In this document: positions 48,181-58,822 of the stretch, in pieces | Numbering within the stretch: the stretch's first letter is position 1 | Layout: every line of letters begins with the position of its first letter | NCBI GenBank assembly: GCA_028288725.1 | Contig: JAQGIC010000034.1 | Location: 1-64,000, forward strand | DNA length: 64,000 bases | Direction: 5' to 3' | Origin: Rhodospirillales bacterium | GTDB taxonomy: Bacteria; Pseudomonadota; Alphaproteobacteria; ATCC43930; CGMCC-115725 | The notes under the pieces: generated by a model | Databases searched by the model: none | What the model saw: only the letters and a program-made list of their open reading frames with translations | What the model was told of the DNA's origin: nothing | Made by a program: the position numbers and the translations under genes

Positions 48181-48907
48181 AGGATTTCGCGCAGTAGGCC
48201 GCGGTATCGATCTCCTGCACGTCCTTCACGACCGCGCCATGGCGGACGACATATTCGGACAGGCCGACATGGTGCGTCTCGGAATCCGGCTTCCAGTCGT
48301 ATGTGTAGCCCAGCGCCGTGAACGGATAGCCGGGGCGATCGAAGCCGATGCGGTAGGAGCTCAGCATCTGCTCCAGCATGAAACGCAGATGGGCCGCGGC
48401 CGTGGCATCCGTCACGCCGCCGCGACGCGCGTCCGGCAGATCGAGCGCGCAGGCGGTCGTGGCGATGCGCGGGTCGGCGCAGGGGCGGAACAGGTCGGCG
48501 CTGCGCGCGGTGAAGGTGAAGATCTTGCGATCGGTCGCGTCGCCAGGCGGCAGACCCAGAAGCTGCTGCAGCCGCAGGGACAGCGCCGCCCCGGCCAGCC
48601 CTTCGCAATGTCGTTTCAGGTCTGGAACGAGCGTGATCCAGATATCCTCGCCCAGGGTGCGCACGCCCTTTCCGGTCGAATGGCTGCTGAGATCGAACGA
48701 CCAGGTCGCGACGACCACGGTCTTGTCCGTGATCGGCTCGAGGCGCGCTTCCAGATCGGCCGGCTGTTTGACCGCGGCCTCGCGGATGGCGGCCTCGTAG
48801 AGCGCCATTGGCGATGGCGGCGGCGGCGGCGCTGGCGGTTCCGGCGGGGCGGCACAGGAAACGAGCAAACTCGCCGTGCCGATCGACGCCAACCTCATGT
48901 AGCGCAT
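48179..48907 (-). CDS. Putative lipoprotein of unknown function
   Basis: A 242-residue protein with a lipoprotein signal: hydrophobic segment then LLVSC with the lipidated cysteine at residue 18, followed by a proline-rich stretch (about residues 19-33). The mature part has no recognised domain; it has four further cysteines that might pair, including TACALD and AAYCAKS. The ATG at 48907 has AGGGG 8 bases upstream; a longer frame to 49351 is antisense to the neighbouring gene. Its stop lies within the palindromic repeat. Confidence 0.72.
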   Translation of the reverse strand: MRYMRLASIGTASLLVSCAAPPEPPAPPPPPSPMALYEAAIREAAVKQPADLEARLEPITDKTVVVATWSFDLSSHSTGKGVRTLGEDIWITLVPDLKRHCEGLAGAALSLRLQQLLGLPPGDATDRKIFTFTARSADLFRPCADPRIATTACALDLPDARRGGVTDATAAAHLRFMLEQMLSSYRIGFDRPGYPFTALGYTYDWKPDSETHHVGLSEYVVRHGAVVKDVQEIDTAAYCAKS

Positions 48908-48972
48908 GCCAAATCCCCTGCCTATCCCCGTCCGCTCCCGATCGTGCGGGGATTCGCGGCGAATGGGAACGG

Positions 48973-49449
48973 TCAAATCGGACGCGGCAGGATTCTCGCG
49001 GTGACGCCCGTCTCGCCCTCGCCATAGAGCTTGCGCGCCCGGCTCTCGAAAGCGGCGACCATGCGCCGGACCGCCTCGTTGAACAGCACCTCGATCACCT
49101 TCTGCAGCATGCGCGAGGAGAATTCGAAATCGACGTAGAAGTCGACGACGCAGCCGCCATGGGGGCCGGGCTCGAACTTCCACTCGTTTTCCAGATAGCG
49201 GAACGGCCCTTCGGAATAGGTCACGTGAATCCGGTCGGGCTTGGTCAGCACGACGCGCGAGGTGAAGCGCTCGCGATAGACCTTGAAGCCGATGATCAGG
49301 TCGGCGGTGACCTGGTTCTCCTTGCGCGTGCGAATGCGCGCGCCCAGGCACCAGGGCAGGAACTCGGGATATTTCTCGATATCCGCCACGAGATCGAAAA
49401 GCTGGTCGGGTCGATAGGGCAGCAGACGCCGCTCGGCGAACTTCGCCAT
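48973..49449 (-). CDS. Coq10/RatA-type START-domain protein
   Basis: A 158-residue SRPBCC/START-fold protein. It begins MAKFAERRLLPYRPDQLFDL and has VADIEKYPEFLPWCLGARI, the hallmark of the Coq10/RatA group, and a C-terminal FNEAVRRMVAAFESRARKLYG. In alphaproteobacteria and mitochondria these proteins bind ubiquinone and aid its function; RatA of E. coli was called a ribosome-association toxin. The ATG at 49449 begins the conserved domain. It follows lipA by 10 bases, so both are likely in one transcript. Confidence 0.9.
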   Translation of the reverse strand: MAKFAERRLLPYRPDQLFDLVADIEKYPEFLPWCLGARIRTRKENQVTADLIIGFKVYRERFTSRVVLTKPDRIHVTYSEGPFRYLENEWKFEPGPHGGCVVDFYVDFEFSSRMLQKVIEVLFNEAVRRMVAAFESRARKLYGEGETGVTARILPRPI

Positions 49450-49459
49450 CGGGGTGGGA

Positions 49460-50446
49460 TCAGCTCGCCGCGGCGGCGAGCTTGGCCTCGCGCGCGGCGC
49501 GCATGCGGGCGAAATCGGCATCGGCGTGATGGGACGAGCGGGTCAGCGGGCTCGCGGCCATCATCAGGAAGCCCTTGCCATAGCCCATCGTGCGATAGGA
49601 GGCGAACTCGTCCGGCGTCACGTATTTCTCGATCGGATGATGCTTCGGCGTCGGCTGGAGATACTGGCCGATGGTCATGAAATCGACGTCGGCCGCGCGC
49701 AGATCGTCCATCACCTGCAGTACTTCCGACCGCTCCTCGCCCAGGCCCACCATGATGCCGGACTTGGTGAAGATGCTGGGGTCGATCTGCTTGACCATGT
49801 CCAGAAGGCGCAGCGAATGGAAATAGCGCGCGCCCGGCCGCACCGTCGCATAAAGCCGCGGCACGGTTTCCAGATTATGGTTGAACACGTCCGGCCGTGC
49901 TTCGGCGACCGTCTCGATCGCCCCCGGCTTGCGCAGGAAGTCCGGTGTCAGGATCTCGATCGTCGTGCCCGGCGAGCGCTCCCGGATCGCCCGGATCGTG
50001 CGCACGAAATGATCGGCGCCGCCGTCGGCCAGATCGTCGCGGTCGACCGAGGTCACCACGACGTGCTGCAGGCCCAGACCCGCGACCGCTTCGCCGACAT
50101 GGTCGGGTTCATGGGGGTCGAGCTTGTCCGGCTGGCCGGTCGCGACATTGCAGAACGCGCAGGCCCGCGTGCAGACGCTGCCGAGAATCATCACCGTCGC
50201 GTGCTTCTGCTGCCAGCACTCGCCGATGTTCGGGCAGGCGGCCTCTTCGCACACGGTGTTGAGCTTGAGCTCGCGCATCAGACGGCGCGTCTCGTGATAT
50301 TCTTTGCTGACCGGCGCCTTGACGCGCAGCCAATCGGGTTTGCGCGGCGACGGACGGTCGGGGTTCGCGGCCTTTTCGGGATGGCGCAGCACCGCCGCGG
50401 CGGGCTCCGTCGTCAGGGCCTGGTCTTTCACGATATCGTCCGGCAT
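49460..50446 (-). CDS. lipA: Lipoyl synthase
   Basis: A 328-residue radical-SAM enzyme with both iron-sulfur motifs: Cys66, Cys71 and Cys77 in [14 protein letters not shown] for the auxiliary cluster, and Cys92, Cys96 and Cys99 in VCTRACAFC for the SAM cluster. The end contains a late RSSYHAD-like serine region seen as [11 protein letters not shown]. It inserts two sulfurs into protein-bound octanoyl groups to make lipoyl groups. It is downstream of lpd and the dehydrogenase subunit genes on the same strand, with a strong hairpin in the gap, which links lipoyl synthesis to its main users. Confidence 0.97.
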   Translation of the reverse strand: MPDDIVKDQALTTEPAAAVLRHPEKAANPDRPSPRKPDWLRVKAPVSKEYHETRRLMRELKLNTVCEEAACPNIGECWQQKHATVMILGSVCTRACAFCNVATGQPDKLDPHEPDHVGEAVAGLGLQHVVVTSVDRDDLADGGADHFVRTIRAIRERSPGTTIEILTPDFLRKPGAIETVAEARPDVFNHNLETVPRLYATVRPGARYFHSLRLLDMVKQIDPSIFTKSGIMVGLGEERSEVLQVMDDLRAADVDFMTIGQYLQPTPKHHPIEKYVTPDEFASYRTMGYGKGFLMMAASPLTRSSHHADADFARMRAAREAKLAAAAS

Positions 50447-50468
50447 GGGTCCGCTGATCTCATCGGTC

Positions 50469-50506
50469 GAGGGCCGTCGTCGGTTTCATGACCGACGACG
50501 GCCCTC
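50469..50506 (-). terminator. Strong hairpin between lpd and lipA
   Basis: GAGGGCCGTCGTCGGT (50469-50484) and ACCGACGACGGCCCTC (50491-50506) form a perfect 16-base-pair stem with a six-base loop. It begins 10 bases after the lpd stop on the minus strand. No clear T-run follows, so it may reduce rather than end transcription into lipA, or protect the 3' end of the dehydrogenase message. Confidence 0.6.
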
Positions 50507-50515
50507 ATCGAAGCT

Positions 50516-51925
50516 TTAGAAGTGGATGGCGCGGCCGTAAGCGTCAAGCACCGACTCGTGCATCATCTCCGAGAGGGTGGGATGCGCGAAAATCGTTTCC
50601 ATCAGCTCGGCCTCGGTCGTCTCCAGGTTTTTGGCGACGACATAGCCCTGGATCAGCTCGGTCACTTCGGCGCCGATCATGTGCGCGCCCAGCAATTCGC
50701 CGGTCTTGGCGTCGAACACGGTCTTGATCAGGCCCTCGGTCTCGCCCATCGCGATGGCCTTGCCGTTGCCGATATAGGGAAAGCGGCCGACCTTGACCTC
50801 GTGCCCTGCCGCCTTGGCCTTCGCTTCCGTCAGGCCGACCGAGGCGACCTGCGGCATGCAGTAGGTGCAGCCGGGGATGTTGGTCACGTCCATGGCATGG
50901 GTCTTCATGCCGGCGATGGTCTCGACCGCGATGATGCCCTCGTGGCTGGCCTTGTGGGCGAGCCAGGGCGGCCCGACCATGTCGCCGATGGCATAGACGC
51001 CGGGCTCGCCGGTGAACAGATGCGCGTCGACGACGACATGGGTCTTCTCGACTTTGATCTTGGTGCCTTCGAGCCCGATGTTCTCGACATTGCCGACGAT
51101 GCCGATCGCGACGATGACGCGATCGACCGTGATGCTCTCGGTCTTGCCCTGGGTCTCGATCGTCGCCGTCACCGCACTGGCCGCCTTCTTGACGTCCTTG
51201 ACCGTGGCGCTGGTCCGGATCTTCAGGCCCTGCTTCTCGAAGCTCTTGCGGGCGAAGGCCGAGATTTCCTCGTCTTCGACCGGCAGCACCCGGTCCATCA
51301 TCTCGACCACGGTCACGTCGACGCCGAGATTATGATAGAAACTGGCAAATTCGATGCCGATGGCGCCGGAGCCGACGACGAGCAGCGACTTCGGCAGCTC
51401 CTTCGGCACCATGGCGTCCTTGTAGGTCCAGATCAGCTTGCCGTCGCCTTCCATGCCCGGCGCCTGGCGCGCACGCGCGCCGGTCGCCAGGATGACGTTC
51501 CTGGCCGTCAGGTCGGCGACGGGCTTGCCGTCCTTCTCGACCTTGATCTTGCGGTTGCCGCCGGCGACGCCGTCGAGCTTGGCCGACCCGTCGAACACGG
51601 TGACCTTGTTCTTCTTCAACAGATGCTTCACGCCGCCGGACAATTGCGCCGCGACCTTGCGCGAGCGATCGACGATCTTGGCGATGTCGAAGCTGACGTT
51701 CTCGGCCTTGAAGCCATAGGCGTCGAGATGATGCAGCAGATGGTTGATTTCCGAGGTGCGCAGCAGCGCCTTGGTCGGAATGCAACCCCAGTTGAGGCAG
51801 ATGCCGCCCAGGTGCTCGCGCTCGACCAGCGCCACGTTCATCTTCAGCTGCGCCGCCCGGATGGCGGCGACATAGCCGCCCGGACCGCCGCCGACGACGA
51901 TGAGATCGAAATTCTGTTCGGCCAT
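50516..51925 (-). CDS. lpdA: Dihydrolipoyl dehydrogenase (E3)
   Basis: A 469-residue flavoprotein disulfide reductase. The FAD motif GGGPGGYVAAIRAAQL is at 12-27, the redox cysteines Cys43 and Cys48 lie in GGICLNWGCIPTKAL, the NAD motif is VVGSGAIGIEFA, and the C-terminal FAHPTLSEMMHESVLDA contains the active-site His-Pro of the dimer partner. It re-oxidises the dihydrolipoyl groups of the pyruvate dehydrogenase E2 subunit. It begins 13 bases after the E2 gene. Confidence 0.97.
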   Translation of the reverse strand: MAEQNFDLIVVGGGPGGYVAAIRAAQLKMNVALVEREHLGGICLNWGCIPTKALLRTSEINHLLHHLDAYGFKAENVSFDIAKIVDRSRKVAAQLSGGVKHLLKKNKVTVFDGSAKLDGVAGGNRKIKVEKDGKPVADLTARNVILATGARARQAPGMEGDGKLIWTYKDAMVPKELPKSLLVVGSGAIGIEFASFYHNLGVDVTVVEMMDRVLPVEDEEISAFARKSFEKQGLKIRTSATVKDVKKAASAVTATIETQGKTESITVDRVIVAIGIVGNVENIGLEGTKIKVEKTHVVVDAHLFTGEPGVYAIGDMVGPPWLAHKASHEGIIAVETIAGMKTHAMDVTNIPGCTYCMPQVASVGLTEAKAKAAGHEVKVGRFPYIGNGKAIAMGETEGLIKTVFDAKTGELLGAHMIGAEVTELIQGYVVAKNLETTEAELMETIFAHPTLSEMMHESVLDAYGRAIHF

Positions 51926-51938
51926 GGTTCGGCCTCCC

Positions 51939-53276
51939 TTACAGCAGCATCGACAGCGGATCTTCGATCAGGCCCTTGAAGGCCTTCAGGAAGGCCGCCC
52001 CGACCGCGCCATCGACCACGCGATGATCGACCGAGAGCGTGCAGGACATGACCGTCGCGATCGCGAGCGCGCCATTCTTGACGACCGGCCGCTGCTCGCC
52101 GGCACCGACCGCCAGGATGGCGCCGTGCGGCGGGTTGATCACGGCGGAGAATTCCTTGATGCCGAACATGCCCAGGTTCGAGATCGAGAAGGTACCGCCC
52201 TGGAATTCCTCGAGCTTCAGCTTGCCGGCCTTGGCGCGCGCGCCAAGGTCGCGCATCTCGGACGAGATGGTGGCAAGCCCCTTGGCTTCGGCCTGCTTGA
52301 TGATCGGCGTGATCAGCCCCCCGTCGATCGCGACCGCGACCGCGATGTCGGCCTGGCTCCATTGCAGGATGACATCGTCCGACCAGGAGGCGTTCGCCGC
52401 GGGCACCTTCTTCAAAGCGAGCGCCGAGGCGCGGATGACGAAGTCGTTGACCGAGATCTTCAAGCCCTCGCCGCGGCTGTTCAGCTCGGCCCGGATCTTC
52501 AACAGCTGGTCGATCTCGCAATCCACCGTCAGGTAGAAATGCGGCACCGTCTGTTTCGCTTCGGTCAGGCGCTTGGCGATGACCTTGCGCATGCTGGTGT
52601 TCGGGATCTCGGTATAGGGCACGTTGCCGGCGAGTGCCACGACGCGGTCCTTGGTCAGCGCGGCCGCTGCCGGGGCCGCGGCGACGGTCGGGGCTGCCTT
52701 CGGGGCTTCGGCCACGGCCGGTGCTGCCGCCTGCTTCGGCTTGCCGGCGGCTGCCTCGATATCGGACTTCACGATCCGGCCGTTCGGGCCCGAACCCTTG
52801 ACGCCGGCCAGATCGACGCCGGCCTGCTCCGCCATGCGGCGGGCCAGCGGCGTCGCGAACACACGGTCGCCATGGTCCGCCGGCGCCCCCTTGGCGTCCG
52901 GGGCGGCAGCGGGTTTCGGCGCCGGTGCCGCTTCAGCCTTCGGCGCCTCGGCCTTGGCCGGCTCGGTCTTCGGGTTCTCCGGTGCCGGCGCGGATTTGGG
53001 TGCGGGCGCCTTGCCCAGCGCGTCGGCGCTCTCGCCCTCTTCCAGCAGCAGGGCGATCACTTCATTGACCTTCACGCCCTGGGTGCCCTCGGCCACGATG
53101 ATCTTGGCCAAAGTGCCTTCGTCGACCGCCTCGACCTCCATGGTCGCCTTGTCGGTCTCGATCTCGCAGATCACGTCGCCCGCTTTGACGGCGTCGCCTT
53201 CCTGCTTCACCCATTTGGCGAGGTTGCCCTCGGTCATGGTCGGCGACAGCGCCGGCATCAGGATATCAATCGGCAT
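51939..53276 (-). CDS. pdhC: Pyruvate dehydrogenase dihydrolipoyl acetyltransferase (E2)
   Basis: A 445-residue E2 subunit starting [20 protein letters not shown]. The single lipoyl domain (1-75) has the lipoylated lysine in ETDKATMEV, an alanine/proline linker follows, then the E3/E1-binding domain with FATPLARRMAEQAGVDLAGV, a second linker, and the catalytic domain ending with the active-site SVDHRVVDGAVGA. The start at 53276 is used rather than 53282 because the ribosome site is then correctly spaced. It transfers acetyl from E1 to CoA. Confidence 0.95.
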   Translation of the reverse strand: MPIDILMPALSPTMTEGNLAKWVKQEGDAVKAGDVICEIETDKATMEVEAVDEGTLAKIIVAEGTQGVKVNEVIALLLEEGESADALGKAPAPKSAPAPENPKTEPAKAEAPKAEAAPAPKPAAAPDAKGAPADHGDRVFATPLARRMAEQAGVDLAGVKGSGPNGRIVKSDIEAAAGKPKQAAAPAVAEAPKAAPTVAAAPAAAALTKDRVVALAGNVPYTEIPNTSMRKVIAKRLTEAKQTVPHFYLTVDCEIDQLLKIRAELNSRGEGLKISVNDFVIRASALALKKVPAANASWSDDVILQWSQADIAVAVAIDGGLITPIIKQAEAKGLATISSEMRDLGARAKAGKLKLEEFQGGTFSISNLGMFGIKEFSAVINPPHGAILAVGAGEQRPVVKNGALAIATVMSCTLSVDHRVVDGAVGAAFLKAFKGLIEDPLSMLL

Positions 53277-53295
53277 CCTCATCCCCCTGGAAGGG

Positions 53296-53329
53296 AACCG
53301 GCGACCGGGCGGATGCGCCCGGGCCGGTT
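53296..53329. other. Hairpin between E1-beta and E2 genes
   Basis: Outer stem AACCGGC (53296-53302) pairs with GCCGGTT (53323-53329) and an inner stem CGGGCG (53306-53311) pairs with CGCCCG (53316-53321). It sits in the 100-base gap before the E2 start and may be a processing or stability element that adjusts subunit amounts. No T-run is present. Confidence 0.4.
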
Positions 53330-53376
53330 TCGTTCAATCATGGAAAGGGTCCGAGCGGCGCTCCGCACGGACCTAT

Positions 53377-54750
53377 TCAGCGGTAGCAGACTTCCTTGGC
53401 GCCCGAGACGATGTCGGCGACCTGCGGCAAAGCCAGCTTTTCGAGGTTCGCGGCATAGGGCAGCGGCACGTCGGCGCCATGGACGCGCTTGACCGGCGCG
53501 TCGAGGTAGTCGAACGCCTGCTCCATGGTGATCGCCGCGATCTCGGCGCCGATCCCCGCGAAATGCCAGCCTTCCTCGCACGAGACGACCCGGTTGGTCT
53601 TCTTGATCGAATTGACGATGGTCTCGATATCGAGCGGACGGATCGTGCGCAGATCGATCACCTCGGCATCGATGCCCTCGTCTGCCAGCTTGGCCGCGGC
53701 CTCGATCGCATATTGCACCATGCGCGAGAAGGCGATGATGGTGACGTCCTTGCCCGGCTTGACGATGCGCGCCTTGCCGATCGGCACGATCCAGTCCGGA
53801 TCGTCCGGCACGTCATGGGTCTGGCCATAGACCAGCTCATGCTCGAGGAAGATGACCGGGTTCGGATCGCGGATTGCGGCTTTCAACAGGCCCTTGGCGT
53901 CGGACGCGAAATAGGGCGCCACCACTTTCAGGCCGGGACAATGGGCGTACCAGCTGGCGTAGCATTGCGAATGCTGGGCGCCGACGCGCGAGGCCACGCC
54001 ATTGGGCCCGCGAAACACGATCGGGCAGCCCATCTGGCCACCGGACATGTAGAGCGTCTTGGCCGCCGAATTGATGATCTGGTCGATCGCCTGCATGGCG
54101 AAATTGAAGGTCATGAATTCGACGATGGGCTTCAACCCGGTCAAGGCGGCGCCGACCGCGAGGCCGGCGAACCCCATCTCGGTGATCGGCGTATCGATCA
54201 CGCGCTGGGCGCCGAACTCGTCGAGCAGGCCCTGGCTGACCTTATAGGCGCCCTGATACTCGGCGACTTCCTCGCCCAGCAGGAACACGTCCTTATCGCG
54301 GCGCATTTCCTCGGCCATGGCATCGCGCAGTGCGTCGCGCACGGTCGTCGGGACATGCTTGCCCTTGAATTCAGGCTCGGCCTCGATGATTGCGGCCTTG
54401 GGTGCCACGGCCGGGGATTTCGATTCCGGCGCCGGTGTCGCCGACTTTTCCGGTGCGGGCGCGGGGGGTGCCTTGGCTTCGGGCGCCGGGGCGGCGCTGG
54501 CATCCTCGCCTTCGGCGGTCAGGCTGGCGATCGGTGTGTTGACCGCGACGTTTTCGGTACCTTCCGGCACCAGGATCTTGGCGAGCGTGCCTTCATCGAC
54601 CGCCTCGACCTCCATGGTCGCCTTGTCGGTCTCGATCTCGGCGATGACGTCGCCGGCCTTGACGGCGTCGCCTTCCTGTTTCAGCCACTTCGATAGTTTG
54701 CCCTCGGTCATGGTGGGCGACAGCGCGGGCATCAGGATCTGGATCGGCAC
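53377..54750 (-). CDS. pdhB: Pyruvate dehydrogenase E1 beta subunit with N-terminal lipoyl domain
   Basis: A 457-residue protein. Residues 1-75 are a complete lipoyl domain ([20 protein letters not shown]; lipoylated lysine in ETDKATMEV). After an alanine/proline linker to about 130 comes the transketolase-like E1-beta part with [36 protein letters not shown] and the C-terminal [17 protein letters not shown] lipoyl domain fused to E1-beta is a known alphaproteobacterial trait, so the complex carries lipoyl groups on two subunits. It lies 77 bases after pdhA. Confidence 0.96.
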   Translation of the reverse strand: MPIQILMPALSPTMTEGKLSKWLKQEGDAVKAGDVIAEIETDKATMEVEAVDEGTLAKILVPEGTENVAVNTPIASLTAEGEDASAAPAPEAKAPPAPAPEKSATPAPESKSPAVAPKAAIIEAEPEFKGKHVPTTVRDALRDAMAEEMRRDKDVFLLGEEVAEYQGAYKVSQGLLDEFGAQRVIDTPITEMGFAGLAVGAALTGLKPIVEFMTFNFAMQAIDQIINSAAKTLYMSGGQMGCPIVFRGPNGVASRVGAQHSQCYASWYAHCPGLKVVAPYFASDAKGLLKAAIRDPNPVIFLEHELVYGQTHDVPDDPDWIVPIGKARIVKPGKDVTIIAFSRMVQYAIEAAAKLADEGIDAEVIDLRTIRPLDIETIVNSIKKTNRVVSCEEGWHFAGIGAEIAAITMEQAFDYLDAPVKRVHGADVPLPYAANLEKLALPQVADIVSGAKEVCYR

Positions 54751-54827
54751 GGTGGCTCTTCCTCATTCAATCGTTCGGACGCGATATCGGGCGGCGCTCG
54801 GGAGCCCCGCGCCGACGTCGCCGGGGA

Positions 54828-55838
54828 TCAGGCTTCGAGCAGGACGTCGGTCCAGACCTCGGACGGATCCGGCTCAGGGCTTTCCTGGGCGAATTCGGCC
54901 GCGGCGGTGACCAGGTCCTTGACCTCCTTGTCGATCGCCTTCAGCGCGTCCTCGTTGGCGAGACCGCCGTCGATCAGCCGCTTGCGGACCAGATCGATCG
55001 GGTCATGCTCGGTCCGCATCTTGGCCACCTCTTCCTTGGTCCGGTACTTGGCCGGATCGGACATGGAATGGCCGCGATAGCGGTAGGTCATCATTTCCAG
55101 GATGACCGGCCCCTTGCCGGCACGGGCGTGGGCCACGGCCTCTTCCGCCGCCGCATGGGTCGCCAGCACGTCCATGCCGTCGATCTGGCTGCCCGGAATG
55201 CCGTAGGCGGCGCCGCGCTCGAACAGATCGGTCGAGGCCGAGGCGCGCTGGACCGAGGTGCCCATGCCGTACTTGTTGTTCTCGATCACATAGATGACCG
55301 GCAGCTTCCACAGCGCCGCCATGTTGAAGCTCTCGTAGACCTGGCCCTGATTGATGGCGCCGTCGCCGCAATAGGTGACCGAGACCCGATCGGTCCCCCG
55401 GTAGCGATTGGCGAAGGCGAGCCCGGTGCCGAGCGGCATCTGCGCGCCGACGATGCCGTGGCCGCCGTAGAAATGCTCCGCCTTGGAGAACATATGCATC
55501 GAGCCGCCCTTGCCGCGGGAATAGCCCCCGCTGCGGCCGGTCAGTTCGGCCATGACGCCCTTCGGGTCCATGCCGCAGGCCAACATATGGCCATGGTCGC
55601 GATAGCTCGTGATCACGCTGTCGCCCAGCGACAGCGCGTTCTGCATGCCGACCACGACCGCTTCCTGGCCGATATAGAGGTGGCAGAAACCGCCGATCAG
55701 GCCCATGCCGTACATCTGGCCGGCCTTCTCTTCGAAACGCCGGATCTGCAGCATTTCGCGGTAATATTTCAGGAGCTGTTCGACCGATGGGGTCTTGGCC
55801 GCGCCGGTGGCGGGCTTCGTTCTACGCTTCAGGGCCAT
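54828..55838 (-). CDS. pdhA: Pyruvate dehydrogenase E1 alpha subunit
   Basis: A 336-residue thiamin-diphosphate enzyme. The ThDP motif starts GDGAINQGQVYESFN and ends at the ENN of VIENNKYGMGTS. The phosphorylation-loop-like region RYRGHSMSDPAKYRTKEEV is conserved, and GGFCHLYIGQEAVVVG lies in the N-terminal part. With the beta subunit it decarboxylates pyruvate and acetylates the E2 lipoyl group. It is the first gene of the dehydrogenase operon, and two inverted repeats lie in its upstream region. Confidence 0.97.
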   Translation of the reverse strand: MALKRRTKPATGAAKTPSVEQLLKYYREMLQIRRFEEKAGQMYGMGLIGGFCHLYIGQEAVVVGMQNALSLGDSVITSYRDHGHMLACGMDPKGVMAELTGRSGGYSRGKGGSMHMFSKAEHFYGGHGIVGAQMPLGTGLAFANRYRGTDRVSVTYCGDGAINQGQVYESFNMAALWKLPVIYVIENNKYGMGTSVQRASASTDLFERGAAYGIPGSQIDGMDVLATHAAAEEAVAHARAGKGPVILEMMTYRYRGHSMSDPAKYRTKEEVAKMRTEHDPIDLVRKRLIDGGLANEDALKAIDKEVKDLVTAAAEFAQESPEPDPSEVWTDVLLEA

Positions 55839-56179
55839 CTACTGCTCCACGCGCAACAACAGAAATGACGCCGAAACCGCCCGAAGGCCGCGTTTCGATG
55901 TTCGCGGCGACCTTAGTGCGATGCGGCGGGATTGCCAACCGACTTCCGCTTAATTATTTGTTTTGCAACGCAAAATAAGTCTTAACCGACTTTTGGTTAA
56001 GTTGCTGGAATGCCGTCAAAAGACCTGCGGTATCGCAACGATGCGCGCGCATCGGCCACACGAAATTGTCATGCGAAACGCCCGCAGCAAGGCCGGATTT
56101 TCCCGCGAAAGACGCTATGCGGCGTGAAAGATGCTAGCGTCCTTCGCCGGAGCGGGCCGATGGAGACAACTGGTGCATC
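55839..56179. promoter_or_regulatory. pdhA upstream region with two inverted repeats
   Basis: This 341-base divergent gap has no gene. Two adjacent inverted repeats lie about 125-165 bases upstream of the pdhA start: TTTTGC-AAC-GCAAAA (55961-55975) and CTTAACC-GACTTTT-GGTTAAG (55981-56001). They stand in an AT-rich segment (AATTATTTG nearby) that likely contains the promoter. The symmetry suggests regulator-binding sites for the dehydrogenase operon. The regulator is not identified. The hydrolase promoter must lie to the right. Confidence 0.55.
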
Positions 56180-56974
56180 TTGCTTAAGTGGTTCGCGATC
56201 ATCGGCGCCGCCCTCTATTTGCTGGCTCTCGCGGCCCTCGCCATCGGACAGCGACATTTCCTGTATTTCCCGAGCGGCGGCGCGAAGACACCGGCCGATG
56301 TCGGGTTGGCGCAAGGCCGGGACATCACGATCGCGACGGAGGATGGCGAGAGGCTGCACGCCTGGTACGTGGCGCCCCGGAACGGCCGTCCGCTCCTGCT
56401 GTATTTTCACGGCAATGGCGGATCGCTCGCCGGCCGGGCAGAGCGGTTCGGCATCCTGACCTCGACCGGCGACGGGCTGCTGGCGGTCGAGTACCGCGGC
56501 TATCCCGGATCGACCGGAGTTGCCAGCGAAGCCGGGCTGCATCGCGATGCCGAGGCCACCTATCGCTACGCGCGGACGTTGGACCTTCCGACAAGCAAGC
56601 TGGTGTTCGTCGGCGAGTCGCTCGGTACCGGCGTCGCCGTCGCGCTCGCGGTTGCCCATCCGCCGGCCGCCCTGGTGCTGGATTCGCCCTATTCCTCGAT
56701 CGCGGACGTGGCGGCGGCGCAGTTCTGGATGTTTCCGGTGCGGCTGGTGCTGTGGGACCAGTTTCGCTCGGATCTGCTGATCGCCAAGGTGCAGGCGCCG
56801 GTGCTGATGGTCCACGGCAGCGTCGACCGGATCATTTCCCTGCCCTTCGCCGAAAAGCTCTACGGTCTGGCGCGCGAGCCGAAACAGTTCGTCCGCGTCG
56901 AGGGCGCGGGCCATCTCGCCATGGGCTTCGTGCTGCCGCAGGTATTGGATTGGATCGATCGAACGGTAGGCTGA
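56180..56974 (+). CDS. Alpha/beta hydrolase (ABHD13/BEM46-like), membrane-anchored
   Basis: A 264-residue hydrolase with a single N-terminal membrane helix (about residues 4-24). The nucleophile elbow is VGESLGTG, the oxyanion region is YFHGNGGSLAGR, the catalytic Asp is in HGSVDRII and the His in GAGHLAMG. This is the BEM46/ABHD13 type, whose substrates are unknown. The start is read as TTG at 56180, since no in-frame ATG or GTG precedes the membrane helix; the nearest GGAG is 14 bases upstream, so expression may be weak. It converges on ftsB. Confidence 0.85.
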   Translation: MLKWFAIIGAALYLLALAALAIGQRHFLYFPSGGAKTPADVGLAQGRDITIATEDGERLHAWYVAPRNGRPLLLYFHGNGGSLAGRAERFGILTSTGDGLLAVEYRGYPGSTGVASEAGLHRDAEATYRYARTLDLPTSKLVFVGESLGTGVAVALAVAHPPAALVLDSPYSSIADVAAAQFWMFPVRLVLWDQFRSDLLIAKVQAPVLMVHGSVDRIISLPFAEKLYGLAREPKQFVRVEGAGHLAMGFVLPQVLDWIDRTVG

Positions 56975-56977
56975 AGT

Positions 56978-57304
56978 CTACTTCGTCCGGCCGTCGCTGT
57001 TGAGGATGACGACCTCGCCCGGGCCGATCAGATTGAGCGCTGCGCGGGCCTGCTCGTCGAGCAGGTCGGGGTCGAGATGCTCGGGTCTGAGCAGCGACAC
57101 CCGGTGGGCGGCCTCGGCCCGTTCCTCGTGGATCTGGGCGGCGGTGATCTTAGCGGCGCGGATCTGCTGGGTCAGGCGGACCCAGGCGATCAGCCCGCGA
57201 TCGCCCTCGACCAGATGGTAGGCGAAATAGCAGCCGAGCGTCAGACCGATCAGCGGACCGACGATGCCATGCGCCTGGCGGCGGATATGACGGGCTATTT
57301 CCAT
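56978..57304 (-). CDS. ftsB: Septum formation initiator FtsB/DivIC-like protein
   Basis: A 108-residue protein with a short cytoplasmic start (MEIARHIRRQA), one membrane helix (about 14-34) and a coiled-coil segment (about 45-75), followed by the family end RPEHLDPDLLDEQARAALNL and a final GPGEVVIL. It is a divisome linker protein. Location after eno is conserved in many proteobacteria. The ATG at 57304 is chosen over 57349. Confidence 0.88.
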   Translation of the reverse strand: MEIARHIRRQAHGIVGPLIGLTLGCYFAYHLVEGDRGLIAWVRLTQQIRAAKITAAQIHEERAEAAHRVSLLRPEHLDPDLLDEQARAALNLIGPGEVVILNSDGRTK

Positions 57305-57446
57305 GACGACTAGAGAATCACGGCACCATAGGGCCGTCAACCGCAACAACGCCCAATGAAGCCGAAATCACGCCAAAGAGATGGTTCAATACTCATTTCG
57401 GGCGATCTGTCGCGCGATTAGCGGTTTTGCCCTTCCGAATCGGGCA

Positions 57447-57478
57447 CTCCGGAACCCGCAACGCGAGGGATTCCGGAG
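57447..57478 (-). terminator. Hairpin downstream of eno
   Basis: CTCCGGAA (57447-57454) pairs with TTCCGGAG (57471-57478) and the stem extends inward with CCC/GGG around a one-base bulge. It begins 12 bases after the eno stop on the minus strand. No long T-run follows, so it is a possible terminator or 3' stabiliser ahead of ftsB. Confidence 0.45.
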
Positions 57479-57490
57479 CGCGACTCGGGT

Positions 57491-58822
<1,332 letters not shown>

